Position numbers and translations under genes: made by a program | The notes under the pieces: model-generated | Seen by the model: only the letters and a program-made list of their open reading frames with translations | Database searches by the model: none | What the model was told of the DNA's origin: nothing | DNA from: Arthrobacter sp. MYb229 | GTDB taxonomy: Bacteria; Actinomycetota; Actinomycetes; Actinomycetales; Micrococcaceae | Length of the DNA stretch: 64,000 nt | Direction of reading: 5' to 3' | NCBI RefSeq assembly: GCF_002975405.1 | Contig: NZ_PCPS01000003.1 | Location: 310,001 to 374,000, forward strand | Shown here: in pieces, positions 1-7,203 of the stretch | Layout: the number at the start of each line of letters is the position of its first letter | Numbering within the stretch: position 1 is the stretch's first letter

Positions 1-471
1 TGCGGATTTTGCGCCCTTGGCCAGCAGGTGGGTGCCTCCCACATCCGGGAAGAAACCGATTCCCACTTCTGGCATACCGCAGCGGCTGGTCTCGGTCACG
101 ATGCGATGGCTGCCGTGGGCGGAAACCCCAATCCCGCCGCCAAGCACTATGCCGTCCATCAACGCCACGAACGGTTTCGGATACTCGTCAATGAGTACAT
201 TAAGTTGATACTCGATACGCCAGAACTCTTCGGTGGACCCATCTCGGTCCAAGATATCCCGGTAGATCGCCACAATATCGCCCCCTGCGCACAGGCCTCG
301 CTCCCCCGCTCCGGTGATCGCGACCTGTCGCACCGCTGGATCATCACGCCATTCAAGCAACGCGTAGAGCATGCCCCGGCACATCTGCGTAGTGAGCGCA
401 TTGAGCGCTTTTGGCCTATTGAGAGTGATGAGTCCCAAATGTCCCCGGCGCTCGGTCAGAATGTCGGTCAA
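1..471 (-). CDS. Crotonase-superfamily protein, 3-hydroxyisobutyryl-CoA hydrolase type (C-terminal part outside window)
   Basis: About 157 N-terminal residues are visible; the rest runs off the left edge. The crotonase fold shows as LNRPKALNAL near residues 17-26, an oxyanion-hole segment ending in CAGGDI, then GIVLGGGIGVSAHG and MPEVGIGFFPDVGG. The last block is typical of 3-hydroxyisobutyryl-CoA hydrolases, which release 3-hydroxyisobutyrate from its CoA ester in valine breakdown; a general enoyl-CoA hydratase remains possible because the C-terminal half is missing. I place the start at TTG 471, seven bases after GAGGGG. An in-frame ATG at 507 would add 12 residues that look unlike the family. 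The gene is divergent from xthA. Confidence 0.8.
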   Translation of the reverse strand, partial: MTDILTERRGHLGLITLNRPKALNALTTQMCRGMLYALLEWRDDPAVRQVAITGAGERGLCAGGDIVAIYRDILDRDGSTEEFWRIEYQLNVLIDEYPKPFVALMDGIVLGGGIGVSAHGSHRIVTETSRCGMPEVGIGFFPDVGGTHLLAKGAKSA

Positions 472-576
472 AATACCCACCCCTCGGTGATCGCTGTCAC
501 AGTTCATTCTCGAATATACTCGGACTTCCAAGTAAATTGAAGTGGCGCATGACAGCAAACTTGATAGGTTGAACTA

Positions 577-1377
577 GTGAAGATAGCGACCTGGAATGTG
601 AACTCCCTGCGCGCCCGGGCTGACCGCGTCGAAGACTGGCTGCGCCGTACCGACGTTGATGTCCTGGCAATTCAGGAAACAAAATGCAAAGACGACAATT
701 TCCCCTGGGAACTTTTCGAGAACAACGACTACGAGGTGGCGCATTTTGGCGTCAACCAGTGGAACGGCGTGGCAATCGCCTCCCGTGTGGGACTGGACGA
801 CGTCCAGCGCACGTTCCCGAATCAGCCAGAGTTCGGCAAGGGCGGGAAAGACCCGATCCAAGAACCCCGAGCCATCGCGGCCACCTGCGGTGGGGTTCGC
901 ATCTGGAGCCTCTATGTGCCCAACGGCCGGGCCCTGGATGACGAGCACATGGGCTACAAGCTCAACTGGCTCGACGAATTGAAGAAAAATTCGGTCGAAT
1001 GGCTCGCCGCAGATCCACAAGCTCAAATTGCGCTGCTCGGCGACTGGAACATCGCGCCGAAAGACGAAGATGTCTGGGATATCCAGTTCTTCTTGGACAA
1101 CCAGCTCACCCACGTCTCGGCCCCCGAGCGTGCCGCATTTGGCGCATTCGAAGACGCCGGTTTCACAGACGCAGTTCGCCCACACACCGAGGGCGCCTAC
1201 ACCTACTGGGATTACACACAGCTGCGCTTCCCGAAAGGCGAGGGCATGCGGATCGATTTCGCGTTGACTTCCCCCGCACTAACCGAACGGGTTACTACCG
1301 CGAGCATCGACCGCGAGGAACGCAAGGGCAAGGGCGCTAGCGACCATGCTCCGGTCATCGTGGAGCTGGACGACTAA
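577..1377 (+). CDS. xthA: Exodeoxyribonuclease III (AP endonuclease)
   Basis: A 266-residue enzyme of the exonuclease III/EEP family that cuts DNA 5' of abasic sites and trims 3' ends during base-excision repair. The protein opens with KIATWNVNSLRAR, carries the metal-binding Glu34 in AIQETK, the GDWNIAP catalytic Asp/Asn block near the middle, and ends with the SDHAPV motif whose His257 is the family general base. Length is normal for bacterial XthA. Translation starts at GTG 577; there is no strong Shine-Dalgarno sequence ahead of it. The next gene begins two bases after the stop, so the two are probably co-transcribed. Confidence 0.93.
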   Translation: MKIATWNVNSLRARADRVEDWLRRTDVDVLAIQETKCKDDNFPWELFENNDYEVAHFGVNQWNGVAIASRVGLDDVQRTFPNQPEFGKGGKDPIQEPRAIAATCGGVRIWSLYVPNGRALDDEHMGYKLNWLDELKKNSVEWLAADPQAQIALLGDWNIAPKDEDVWDIQFFLDNQLTHVSAPERAAFGAFEDAGFTDAVRPHTEGAYTYWDYTQLRFPKGEGMRIDFALTSPALTERVTTASIDREERKGKGASDHAPVIVELDD

Positions 1378-1379
1378 CC

Positions 1380-2234
1380 ATGACCAGAAAATTGACTGGG
1401 CCATTGGCAGAGCTTACGGCGGCTACCGCGCATTTGCGCGTCTATGAACCGTTGGACGCTTTCGAGGATTGGGCCCAGTCAATTATCTTGCGCACCGGGC
1501 AGCGTAGCGCAAGCCATTGGGACAGCTTCGAGAACGAACGACTCTGGGAACGCACGCTACGCCCCATTTCGGACCCCTTCCCGCACCATGAAGCAGAGCA
1601 TTTTCGCTCGCTAAAGATCCTTGACTACGAGGGCAACCAGCACACCCGCTACTGTCCCGGCCAGCTGCAGGCGCGCAGCGTGCTGGCCGCAGAACAAGCC
1701 GAGGAGGCCATCCGGACCGAGGTCCTCGACCTCCTGGTGCCTCCCGCAGCCCGTAGCGCGAATGCCGAGCGCGTTAATCCCGATCGGCTTGCGGCAGATC
1801 TCACACACCTGCATACCCGCACCTCCACCTGGGGCATACCGCTGAGCTGGTTTGCGCTCTTCCGGGAAGATGACGAGTACGAACAGGTTCATGTTGATGA
1901 CCGGTTGCTCACGGTGCGGCTCATCGTGCCCTTCGACCAGGCGGTAGAACGCCTCTCTTGGGCAGTGCAAACGCTTGTGACCTATGCACCTCAGGCACCA
2001 TTGTTTGAGGAGCTAGGCGCGCTCGGTAGCTGGCTTGAATCCTTCGATAGCCGGTCGGTGATCGAGCTGGACTATGGGATGCTTGCCGAGATCGTGTGGC
2101 CAGATGAATCCGCCAACGACCTCATGCACGGAATCCAAGCAATCGAAGACGGAGATCTGCCCACGGCGGCGGCGGCATATCGCCGACTGACGAACCGCTG
2201 GTTGGGTCCTCGGCATTTGGGCCGCGCAAACTAA
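1380..2234 (+). CDS. Conserved hypothetical protein downstream of xthA
   Basis: A 284-residue protein that I do not recognise. It has no signal peptide or membrane segment and is mixed acidic and basic, so it is probably cytosolic. Visible landmarks are a Trp-rich N-terminal part (EDWAQSIIL, HWDSFENERLWERTL), a central Arg/Glu helix and a C-terminal helical stretch with PDESANDLMHGIQAIEDGD. The ATG lies two bases after the xthA stop, so it is likely translated from the same mRNA, which hints at but does not prove a repair role. A strong bidirectional hairpin terminator follows at about 2278. Confidence 0.6.
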   Translation: MTRKLTGPLAELTAATAHLRVYEPLDAFEDWAQSIILRTGQRSASHWDSFENERLWERTLRPISDPFPHHEAEHFRSLKILDYEGNQHTRYCPGQLQARSVLAAEQAEEAIRTEVLDLLVPPAARSANAERVNPDRLAADLTHLHTRTSTWGIPLSWFALFREDDEYEQVHVDDRLLTVRLIVPFDQAVERLSWAVQTLVTYAPQAPLFEELGALGSWLESFDSRSVIELDYGMLAEIVWPDESANDLMHGIQAIEDGDLPTAAAAYRRLTNRWLGPRHLGRAN

Positions 2235-2277
2235 ACACTGCCCAGAGCAGCCGAATCAAAAAAGTATTTCGTTAACG

Positions 2278-2309
2278 CAAAAAGCTCCGGTTGAAACCGG
2301 AGCTTTTCT
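2278..2309. terminator. Bidirectional rho-independent terminator
   Basis: A perfect stem AAAGCTCCGGTT / AACCGGAGCTTT with a two-base loop, flanked by A- and T-runs on both sides. It sits between the forward gene ending at 2234 and the reverse tRNA-Asp, so it can end both transcripts. Confidence 0.85.
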
Positions 2310-2312
2310 ATT

Positions 2313-2389
2313 TGGCGACCCTGACGGGACTTGAACCCGCGACCTCCGCCGTGACAGGGCGGCGCGCTAACCAACTGCGCTACAGGGCC
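2313..2389 (-). tRNA. tRNA-Asp (anticodon GTC), CCA encoded
   Basis: Reverse-strand cloverleaf with acceptor GGCCCTG/CAGGGTC, a D arm with AGTTGGTTAGC, anticodon loop CTGTCAC (GTC) and T arm GGTTCAAGTCC. The 74-base body (2316-2389) is followed by a genomic CCA at 2313-2315. It is the last member of the Glu-Asp-Phe-Asp cluster and is identical in body to the tRNA at 2572-2645. Confidence 0.96.
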
Positions 2390-2424
2390 ATGAGTTTTGA
2401 ATCTAACTTCAAATCACATGGCAA

Positions 2425-2446
2425 AGCCCTCGGTATACCGAGGGCT
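2425..2446. terminator. Hairpin downstream of tRNA-Phe
   Basis: A perfect 11-base palindrome arm, AGCCCTCGGTA/TACCGAGGGCT, lies just 3' of tRNA-Phe on the reverse strand and is followed by TTTG. It may act as a weak terminator or processing signal between tRNA-Phe and the last tRNA-Asp. Confidence 0.5.
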
Positions 2447-2449
2447 GCG

Positions 2450-2522
2450 TGGCTCCGACCGGCGTCGATCCGGTGACCTTTCGATTTTCAGTCGAACGCT
2501 CTACCAACTGAGCTACAGAGCC
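2450..2522 (-). tRNA. tRNA-Phe (anticodon GAA)
   Basis: A 73-base reverse-strand tRNA with acceptor GGCTCTG/CGGAGCC, D arm GCTCAGTTGGTAGAGC and anticodon stem-loop TTCGA-CTGAAAA-TCGAA giving GAA. The discriminator is A and CCA is not encoded. It is third in the cluster read from the Glu tRNA. Confidence 0.96.
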
Positions 2523-2571
2523 TGGCACCACTGAGTGGACACCAGATTTATTGCCTAAACAATAAACCGAG

Positions 2572-2645
2572 CGACCCTGACGGGACTTGAACCCGCGACC
2601 TCCGCCGTGACAGGGCGGCGCGCTAACCAACTGCGCTACAGGGCC
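2572..2645 (-). tRNA. tRNA-Asp (anticodon GTC), CCA not encoded
   Basis: A 74-base reverse-strand tRNA with a body identical to the Asp tRNA at 2316-2389, including anticodon GTC. The bases after the discriminator are CTC, so CCA must be added by the nucleotidyltransferase. A short TTATTG/CAATAA hairpin follows at about 2549-2566. Confidence 0.96.
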
Positions 2646-2701
2646 TTGCTTTCGCAAGCCAATGGATTTCTCCATCTGACAACCAACGAATTGGCTGTTT
2701 G

Positions 2702-2774
2702 TACCCCCAACGGGATTCGAACCCGTGCCGCTGCCGTGAAAGGGCAGTGTCCTAGGCCGCTAGACGATGGGGGC
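2702..2774 (-). tRNA. tRNA-Glu (anticodon TTC)
   Basis: A 73-base reverse-strand tRNA, first in the cluster, with acceptor GCCCCCA/TGGGGGT, an anticodon loop containing CTTTCAC (TTC) and T arm GGTTCGAATCC. CCA is not encoded. The Glu-Asp-Phe order is common in Actinobacteria. Confidence 0.96.
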
Positions 2775-2908
2775 CTATATCTGCTGCGGTTTCTTTCGTC
2801 TCCGCTGCGGACTTCAATAACTATACGTGGCCTTTTTGCCATTTGCAAAACCGGCATCCGAAGGACTTTCGAAGGGCGCAAATCGATGGCGGACAGTAGG
2901 CTTGAATC

Positions 2909-3280
2909 ATGGATCTGGAGATGAGCGACGACGAGTTTGATGAGCTGGTTCAGGCTGCCCTCGACGGCATCCCCGAGTCCGCGGTAACCATGATGGACAA
3001 TGTTGTTTTCTTTATCGAGGACGAGTACGAGCCGCTTCCCGGAGAAGCGAAAAATACCGAGATTCTGGGGCTATACGAGGGTGTTGCGCTGACCGAGCGA
3101 GATCTCGACTGGGCTTCAGGGGCACTGCCTGATCGAATCACGATCTTCAAAAACCCGACCCTCAGGGCCTGCGAAACGCGTGATGACGTCGTGCGGGAGG
3201 TTCGCATTACGGTCATGCACGAGGTGGCCCATCACTTCGGAATCGACGACGAAAAACTGCACGATTTGGGCTGGGGATAG
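2909..3280 (+). CDS. Minimal zincin metallopeptidase family protein
   Basis: A 123-residue protein of the Zincin_1 type. The C-terminal part carries HEVAHHFGIDD (residues 104-114): His104, His108 and probably Asp114 would bind zinc, with Glu105 as general base. The rest is short and acidic, as usual for these single-domain proteins. Homologs are widespread in Actinobacteria and often encoded near tRNAs; the physiological substrate is unknown. There is no signal peptide, so it is probably cytosolic. The ATG at 2909 is supported by the conserved N-terminal MSDDEFDELV helix, which begins at residue 5, so the ATG at 2921 could also be the true start. Confidence 0.85.
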   Translation: MDLEMSDDEFDELVQAALDGIPESAVTMMDNVVFFIEDEYEPLPGEAKNTEILGLYEGVALTERDLDWASGALPDRITIFKNPTLRACETRDDVVREVRITVMHEVAHHFGIDDEKLHDLGWG

Positions 3281-3935
3281 CCCAAATCGGCAAAAACTAA
3301 TATTGAGATGTGCGTCACGAAAAATACTCATATTTCTGGATTGCCCTGGTTTAGCCGTTCCTCGGGAGCGAATGCTGCGCACCCGTTTCCTGCTTAAGCC
3401 ACAGGAATGCGGAAGCCCACAATCATTTCATCATCGGAGCACCTGCAGAACAGCGGGACCTTTTTGGAGCAAGCAGGCAAAATTCCGCTTCCAGGCCCGG
3501 GCCATGGCAACACCCCGTGACTCAGCATTCCCCGGCCGCCCAGCACCGGGCTTCGACTCTGGATTCGGCGCCAAGAACAGTTCCCGACCGCAAGACCCCT
3601 CGATGGCACAGCAATTAGCAGCTGCTCGCTACGCCAAACACGGAGAGCGGGGACCTCTGGCTTAGGGGAGGCGGGCCAGCAAGCAATGGACTCCAGCTGC
3701 AGCGGTAGAGACGGACGTCGAGATGCCCACTCGGGCCCACGTGCAAGCCATTTCGAAACAGGATCCCTGCCCATCGCGTAGCAAAGTGGGGGCGTTCGGG
3801 GCCTACAACCCCAAAACACCCCCACCGCCACAACGCCAGCTGGAGATTCAATTCGAGTGCATCAAACGGGTCCCAACGACCGCCAGCGGCAAAGCCCGAG
3901 GGTCAGGACTACCCGCCCGCTTCTGTTCGCAGGCT
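3281..3935. other. Gene-poor stretch, no convincing gene
   Basis: Between the metallopeptidase and the Ala-rich secreted protein I see no credible coding region: open frames on both strands lack ribosome-binding sites and recognisable domains. A strong GC-rich hairpin (arms GTGGGGG/CCCCCAC with an inner GGGG/CCCC) lies at 3786-3825, without a U-run on either side. Confidence 0.5.
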
Positions 3936-4370
3936 CTAGAGAACGATGGTGCCCAAAGCTGAAATGACATCGGCGACGATATCCAGGTCGACGGTCGCAT
4001 CCACGTCTGCGTCGACATCCGCTGCGGCGGCGACGCTCGCGGCTACGCCAGCTTCCAGATCGGCTTCCACGGTTGCGTCCACGGAGGCGTCAGCCAGCAG
4101 CTCTGCTTCGACGGTGGATTCCACGGCGGCTTCAACCTCGGCGGCAATCTCAGCGGCGGCGGTGGCGGTGAGGACATCGGCGTCGACAAGCACCTCGAGC
4201 TGGGCCGCGGTGTCAGCCTTCGCCTCGGCGGCTACCTGCGCAGCCACCTGCGCGGTGAGGTCGACGTCGAGTACCGCGCCGAGGGACAGCGCCGAGGCGC
4301 CGGCTACGCCAGCGAAGCTCAAAGACGCCGCGGCGATCAGCGCGGCGCCGGTTCGGGTGAAGTTCTTCAT
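3936..4370 (-). CDS. Secreted low-complexity Ala/Val/Asp-rich protein
   Basis: A 144-residue protein with a clear signal peptide: MKNFTRTG, then a hydrophobic core ending near AGASA at about residue 26. The mature part is almost only Ala, Val, Asp, Glu, Leu, Thr, Ser and Ile, with one Lys and no Cys, Pro, Trp, Tyr or Phe. It has runs of ADVDADVDATVD type near the C-terminus. The start is supported by GAAGGAG eight bases upstream of ATG 4370. The strongly acidic, repeat-like mature chain suggests a cell-envelope or extracellular structural role, but I do not recognise a family. It lies alone between two gene-poor stretches. Confidence 0.7.
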   Translation of the reverse strand: MKNFTRTGAALIAAASLSFAGVAGASALSLGAVLDVDLTAQVAAQVAAEAKADTAAQLEVLVDADVLTATAAAEIAAEVEAAVESTVEAELLADASVDATVEADLEAGVAASVAAAADVDADVDATVDLDIVADVISALGTIVL

Positions 4371-5210
4371 GGTGATGCTCCTTCGGGTCGGTCGCCGGCC
4401 CAGTTGACCGACGCACTGTTGACCACGCTATTGGCTACCGGCGAGTACCTATCGGTCGAATTCCAACAGTTCTGCTATTCACGGAGCTTGTTAAGCTTTC
4501 AGTCCCTGAAATGTCATTCACAGTTCCCCGCATGATGGGGTCCCCAAGCGGATCGAGTACTGTTCCGGGGTTGGCGGGAAATCCGTGATCGTATGCGAGC
4601 CGGTGCTGCTCGCCGATCGCTGCGGACTTGGTGGCGGGGTTCAGACGGTCCCGCTGGGATTCGCTTCCTAGAACCGAACGAACGCATGTTCCCGGATGCC
4701 CCTGGCTGGCGCTCGACAGGACCGCCTGCCGGGCAGAGCCTGCAATAGGCGGTGGCCAGAGGACTTCGGGCTCTTAGCCGGGGAGGCCGGCGGGTCCGGC
4801 AGCCGCATTAGCGCGTTTGTTGCACTGATTGCGCAGGGCATTTGGTGCAGCGCTGACTGCTTCAGCCGCAGCTCCGCGGACGATGCCCAGCCGCTTAGAA
4901 GGGCCGGACCGACGATGATGGACTACGGTGTGCCGAATTCCTGCGCTCGTGGATCGCTCTCGGCAGTTGCCAACCCTCTGGAGGATACGCAACAGCTCAA
5001 CGTCTCTTACCGGCGCATTGTGTAACGCATTGTCGCCATTAAATGCTCGTGCCGCCATCCGGTGCCCACAAGGTCACGACTCAAACGTCACTCGAACACT
5101 TGGCCCGGAGCCATTTATTTCTCTGAAATAATTTCAGAACGCACCAAATAGGATGCACTTCCCCCAAATCATCCCTGAATTGGGCGAACAAATACCATCA
5201 ATGTAATTCC
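4371..5210. other. Gene-poor stretch upstream of the NlpC/P60 gene
   Basis: No convincing gene is visible. Small open frames (for example about 4700-5050 on both strands) have no ribosome-binding site or recognisable domain. The right part, from about 5120, becomes AT-rich and probably belongs to the promoter region of the downstream cell-wall hydrolase gene. Confidence 0.45.
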
Positions 5211-5237
5211 TGTGACTGGTGTGACCAGTGTTGCCAA
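5211..5237 (+). promoter_or_regulatory. Candidate operator of the NlpC/P60 gene (repeat-rich)
   Basis: Three tandem nine-base units, GTGACTGGT, GTGACCAGT and GTTGCCAAC, also contain a perfect inverted repeat ACTGGT-GTG-ACCAGT (5215-5229). It lies about 125 bases before the start of a NlpC/P60 hydrolase. MtrA of Actinobacteria controls such hydrolases through tandem nine-base sites in some species, so MtrA is a possible ligand; that link is inference. Confidence 0.35.
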
Positions 5238-5359
5238 CTACCTAATTTTTAGCCTAGTGTGCTATTTGGGAACTTAATCAAATCGCGACCTTCCGTTCTC
5301 GGATAATCACAATTCGACCATTTCCCAACTGTCATCACCTGAATCTAGTGAGGAACGAT

Positions 5360-7048
5360 ATGGCTAACCGCCACTCGCTCGGAGTTGCCGCGTGCACCCT
5401 GGCCCTAGCAGTCTCTTGCCTTGCTGGCGCCGTCCCGGCAGCCGCCGCCCCGTCGGCAGCGTTTCCCACCTCCGTCTCCGTTGCAGCAGCACCGTCGAAC
5501 TCCCCGTTGCCATCGGCAGCAGAGGTTGAGTCGGCAAAGTCGAACAAGGCAGCAACCAACGAGATGATCGCGCGCCTTGAAGCATCGCTCGATTCCAGTC
5601 GCGTAGAACTCCAGCGCGTGGAAACGGCGGCCCTGGAAGCTCAGGAGTCCCTGCTGACCGCCGCAGAAGAACGCGACCTGCGGTCCGCGGAGGCCACCAA
5701 GGCAGTTGAACAGGTCGAATACGCGCAGCAGTATCTCGCACAAAGCCGCAATGATCTGGGCGCGATCGCTTCGGACATGTACCGCAATGGCGCAAGCAAC
5801 TCCAGCCTGGGCATCTTGCTGCAGGACGATGAGTCAAACGATCTCTTCTACAAGGCAGCCACCATGAGCGCCTTGAGTGAGAACCGGTCACAAACGGTCA
5901 GCACCGCTACCGAGGCCGAAGCTCTGGTATCCGCGTGGGAAGAGTACGCAGACACCGCGCAGAAAGCCGCTAAGGCCGCAGCTGAGAACTACGATGCAGC
6001 CGCGACCACCGCCAGCGCCACGCTCACTACCTACGAGTCAGCGATTGCTCCGCAGAAAGAATTGCGTGACGAGCTCGTTGGACACCTCGCATTCCTGAAG
6101 GAACAGGAAGAGGAAGTAGTTCGCCAGCAGATCGCTGAAGCAGAAGAACAAGCTCAGGAGAAGGCTCTCCAGGAAGCCGTCGAGGCTCCGGAGGCTGATA
6201 AGCCAGTCACGAAAGATGACTTGGCAACCATGCAGCCACTGGCTATCGAAGCTCCTCAGGAACTGGAATTTATCGATTCCGAAGAAGCCAAGCCAAAGAC
6301 GCTGACCCCGAAGGTCATCGACGTCGAAAAGGACGAGCCGAAGGCGCCGGAAAAGCCAAAGCAGACCGAAGCTCCGAAGGCACCAGAAAAGCCAAAGGAA
6401 ACCCAGACACCAAAGGCCCCGGAAAAGCCCAAGGCAACTCCGCAGGCTCCCGAGAAGCCGAAGACCACCCCCAAGGAAACCGAGAAGCCGAAGGTTCTCC
6501 CTCAGGCACCGGAAAAGCCGAAGGTTATTGAGGAACCAAAGCCGAAGCCTAAGCCTAAGCCCGAACCCAAAAAGGTCCAGCCGAAGGCACCAGAAAAGCC
6601 AAAGGCAACCCCTAAGCCTTCGCCAAAGCCAGAGGTGAAGAAGGAAGAGCCTAAGCAGGAGCAGAATAACAACAGCAATTATTCTGCGGCGATCTCGTGG
6701 GCCCTGCAGACGGCCAACGATCCGAGCAAGCGCTACGTATTCGGCGGCAATGGGCCAAACGTTTTCGACTGCTCTAGCTTCTCGCAGACTGCATTCGCCA
6801 AGTCCGGCATCAGCTTGCCACGTACTTCCAGCCAGCAGTTCGCCAGCGCTCCGCAGTATGTCTCGCTGAGCCAGCTTCGCCCAGGTGACCTCGTGTTCTC
6901 CAGCTCGAATGGCGGAGCGTCGTTCTACCACGTGGCCATCTACATTGGTAACGGCCAGGTAGTCCACGCTCGCAACCCGAACGCCGGCATCACGGTGACT
7001 CCGCTGAGCTGGGTCAACAACATGTATCCGAAGGCAGCCCGCTACTAG
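5360..7048 (+). CDS. Secreted NlpC/P60 peptidoglycan endopeptidase with coiled coil and APEKPK repeats
   Basis: A 562-residue protein of RipA/RipC type, expected to cut peptide stems of peptidoglycan during cell separation. Order of parts: signal peptide (residues 1 to about 30, AVPAAAA), a long alpha-helical coiled coil (about 50-270), an acidic linker, a Lys/Pro-rich spacer with six APEKPK copies (about 327-430), and a C-terminal NlpC/P60 domain (about 440-562). The catalytic set is Cys471 in VFDCSSF, His524 in FYHVAIYIG and His536 in VVHARN. I choose ATG 5360 because AGGAA lies seven bases upstream; a GTG at 5348 overlaps that site. A perfect terminator follows. Confidence 0.9.
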   Translation: MANRHSLGVAACTLALAVSCLAGAVPAAAAPSAAFPTSVSVAAAPSNSPLPSAAEVESAKSNKAATNEMIARLEASLDSSRVELQRVETAALEAQESLLTAAEERDLRSAEATKAVEQVEYAQQYLAQSRNDLGAIASDMYRNGASNSSLGILLQDDESNDLFYKAATMSALSENRSQTVSTATEAEALVSAWEEYADTAQKAAKAAAENYDAAATTASATLTTYESAIAPQKELRDELVGHLAFLKEQEEEVVRQQIAEAEEQAQEKALQEAVEAPEADKPVTKDDLATMQPLAIEAPQELEFIDSEEAKPKTLTPKVIDVEKDEPKAPEKPKQTEAPKAPEKPKETQTPKAPEKPKATPQAPEKPKTTPKETEKPKVLPQAPEKPKVIEEPKPKPKPKPEPKKVQPKAPEKPKATPKPSPKPEVKKEEPKQEQNNNSNYSAAISWALQTANDPSKRYVFGGNGPNVFDCSSFSQTAFAKSGISLPRTSSQQFASAPQYVSLSQLRPGDLVFSSSNGGASFYHVAIYIGNGQVVHARNPNAGITVTPLSWVNNMYPKAARY

Positions 7049-7067
7049 GCAGGCGAGACCTCGAGAG

Positions 7068-7107
7068 AAAAGATGCTCCGCAGCCAGTTGGCTGCGGAGC
7101 ATCTTTT
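7068..7107 (+). terminator. Rho-independent terminator of the NlpC/P60 gene
   Basis: A perfect 19-base stem with a two-base GT loop (arms begin AAAAGATGCTCCG and end CGGAGCATCTTTT), 20 bases after the stop codon. It ends in TTTT and is nearly symmetric, so it may work in both directions. Confidence 0.9.
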
Positions 7108-7157
7108 GGCTCTGCCCTGCAATGCGCTTAGGGCTAGCGTTTTCAGCGCTACTGAAA

Positions 7158-7196
7158 AATATGGCCCGGAAGGAATACCTCCTCCCGGGCCATATT
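7158..7196 (-). terminator. Rho-independent terminator of the universal stress gene
   Basis: Stem AATATGGCCCGG/CCGGGCCATATT with a 15-base loop; on the reverse strand it runs into ATATTTTTC. It lies eight bases downstream of the universal stress protein stop codon. Confidence 0.85.
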
Positions 7197-7203
7197 GGCC
7201 TAC

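Noticed and set aside
3394-3831. 145-codon reverse open frame in the gap after the metallopeptidase
   Set aside because: No ribosome-binding site, no recognisable domain and a composition unlike neighbouring proteins; likely a chance frame in GC-rich DNA.
4696-5058. Overlapping open frames of about 95-110 codons on both strands
   Set aside because: No start signals or family resemblance; mutually exclusive frames suggest chance.
6330-6660. Tandem DNA repeats considered as a CRISPR array
   Set aside because: The repeats are in frame and encode APEKPK units; there are no unique spacers of constant length.
6038-7102. 354-codon reverse frame opposite the NlpC/P60 gene
   Set aside because: Produced by the repetitive Lys/Pro codons of the sense gene; Leu/Arg-rich with no domain.
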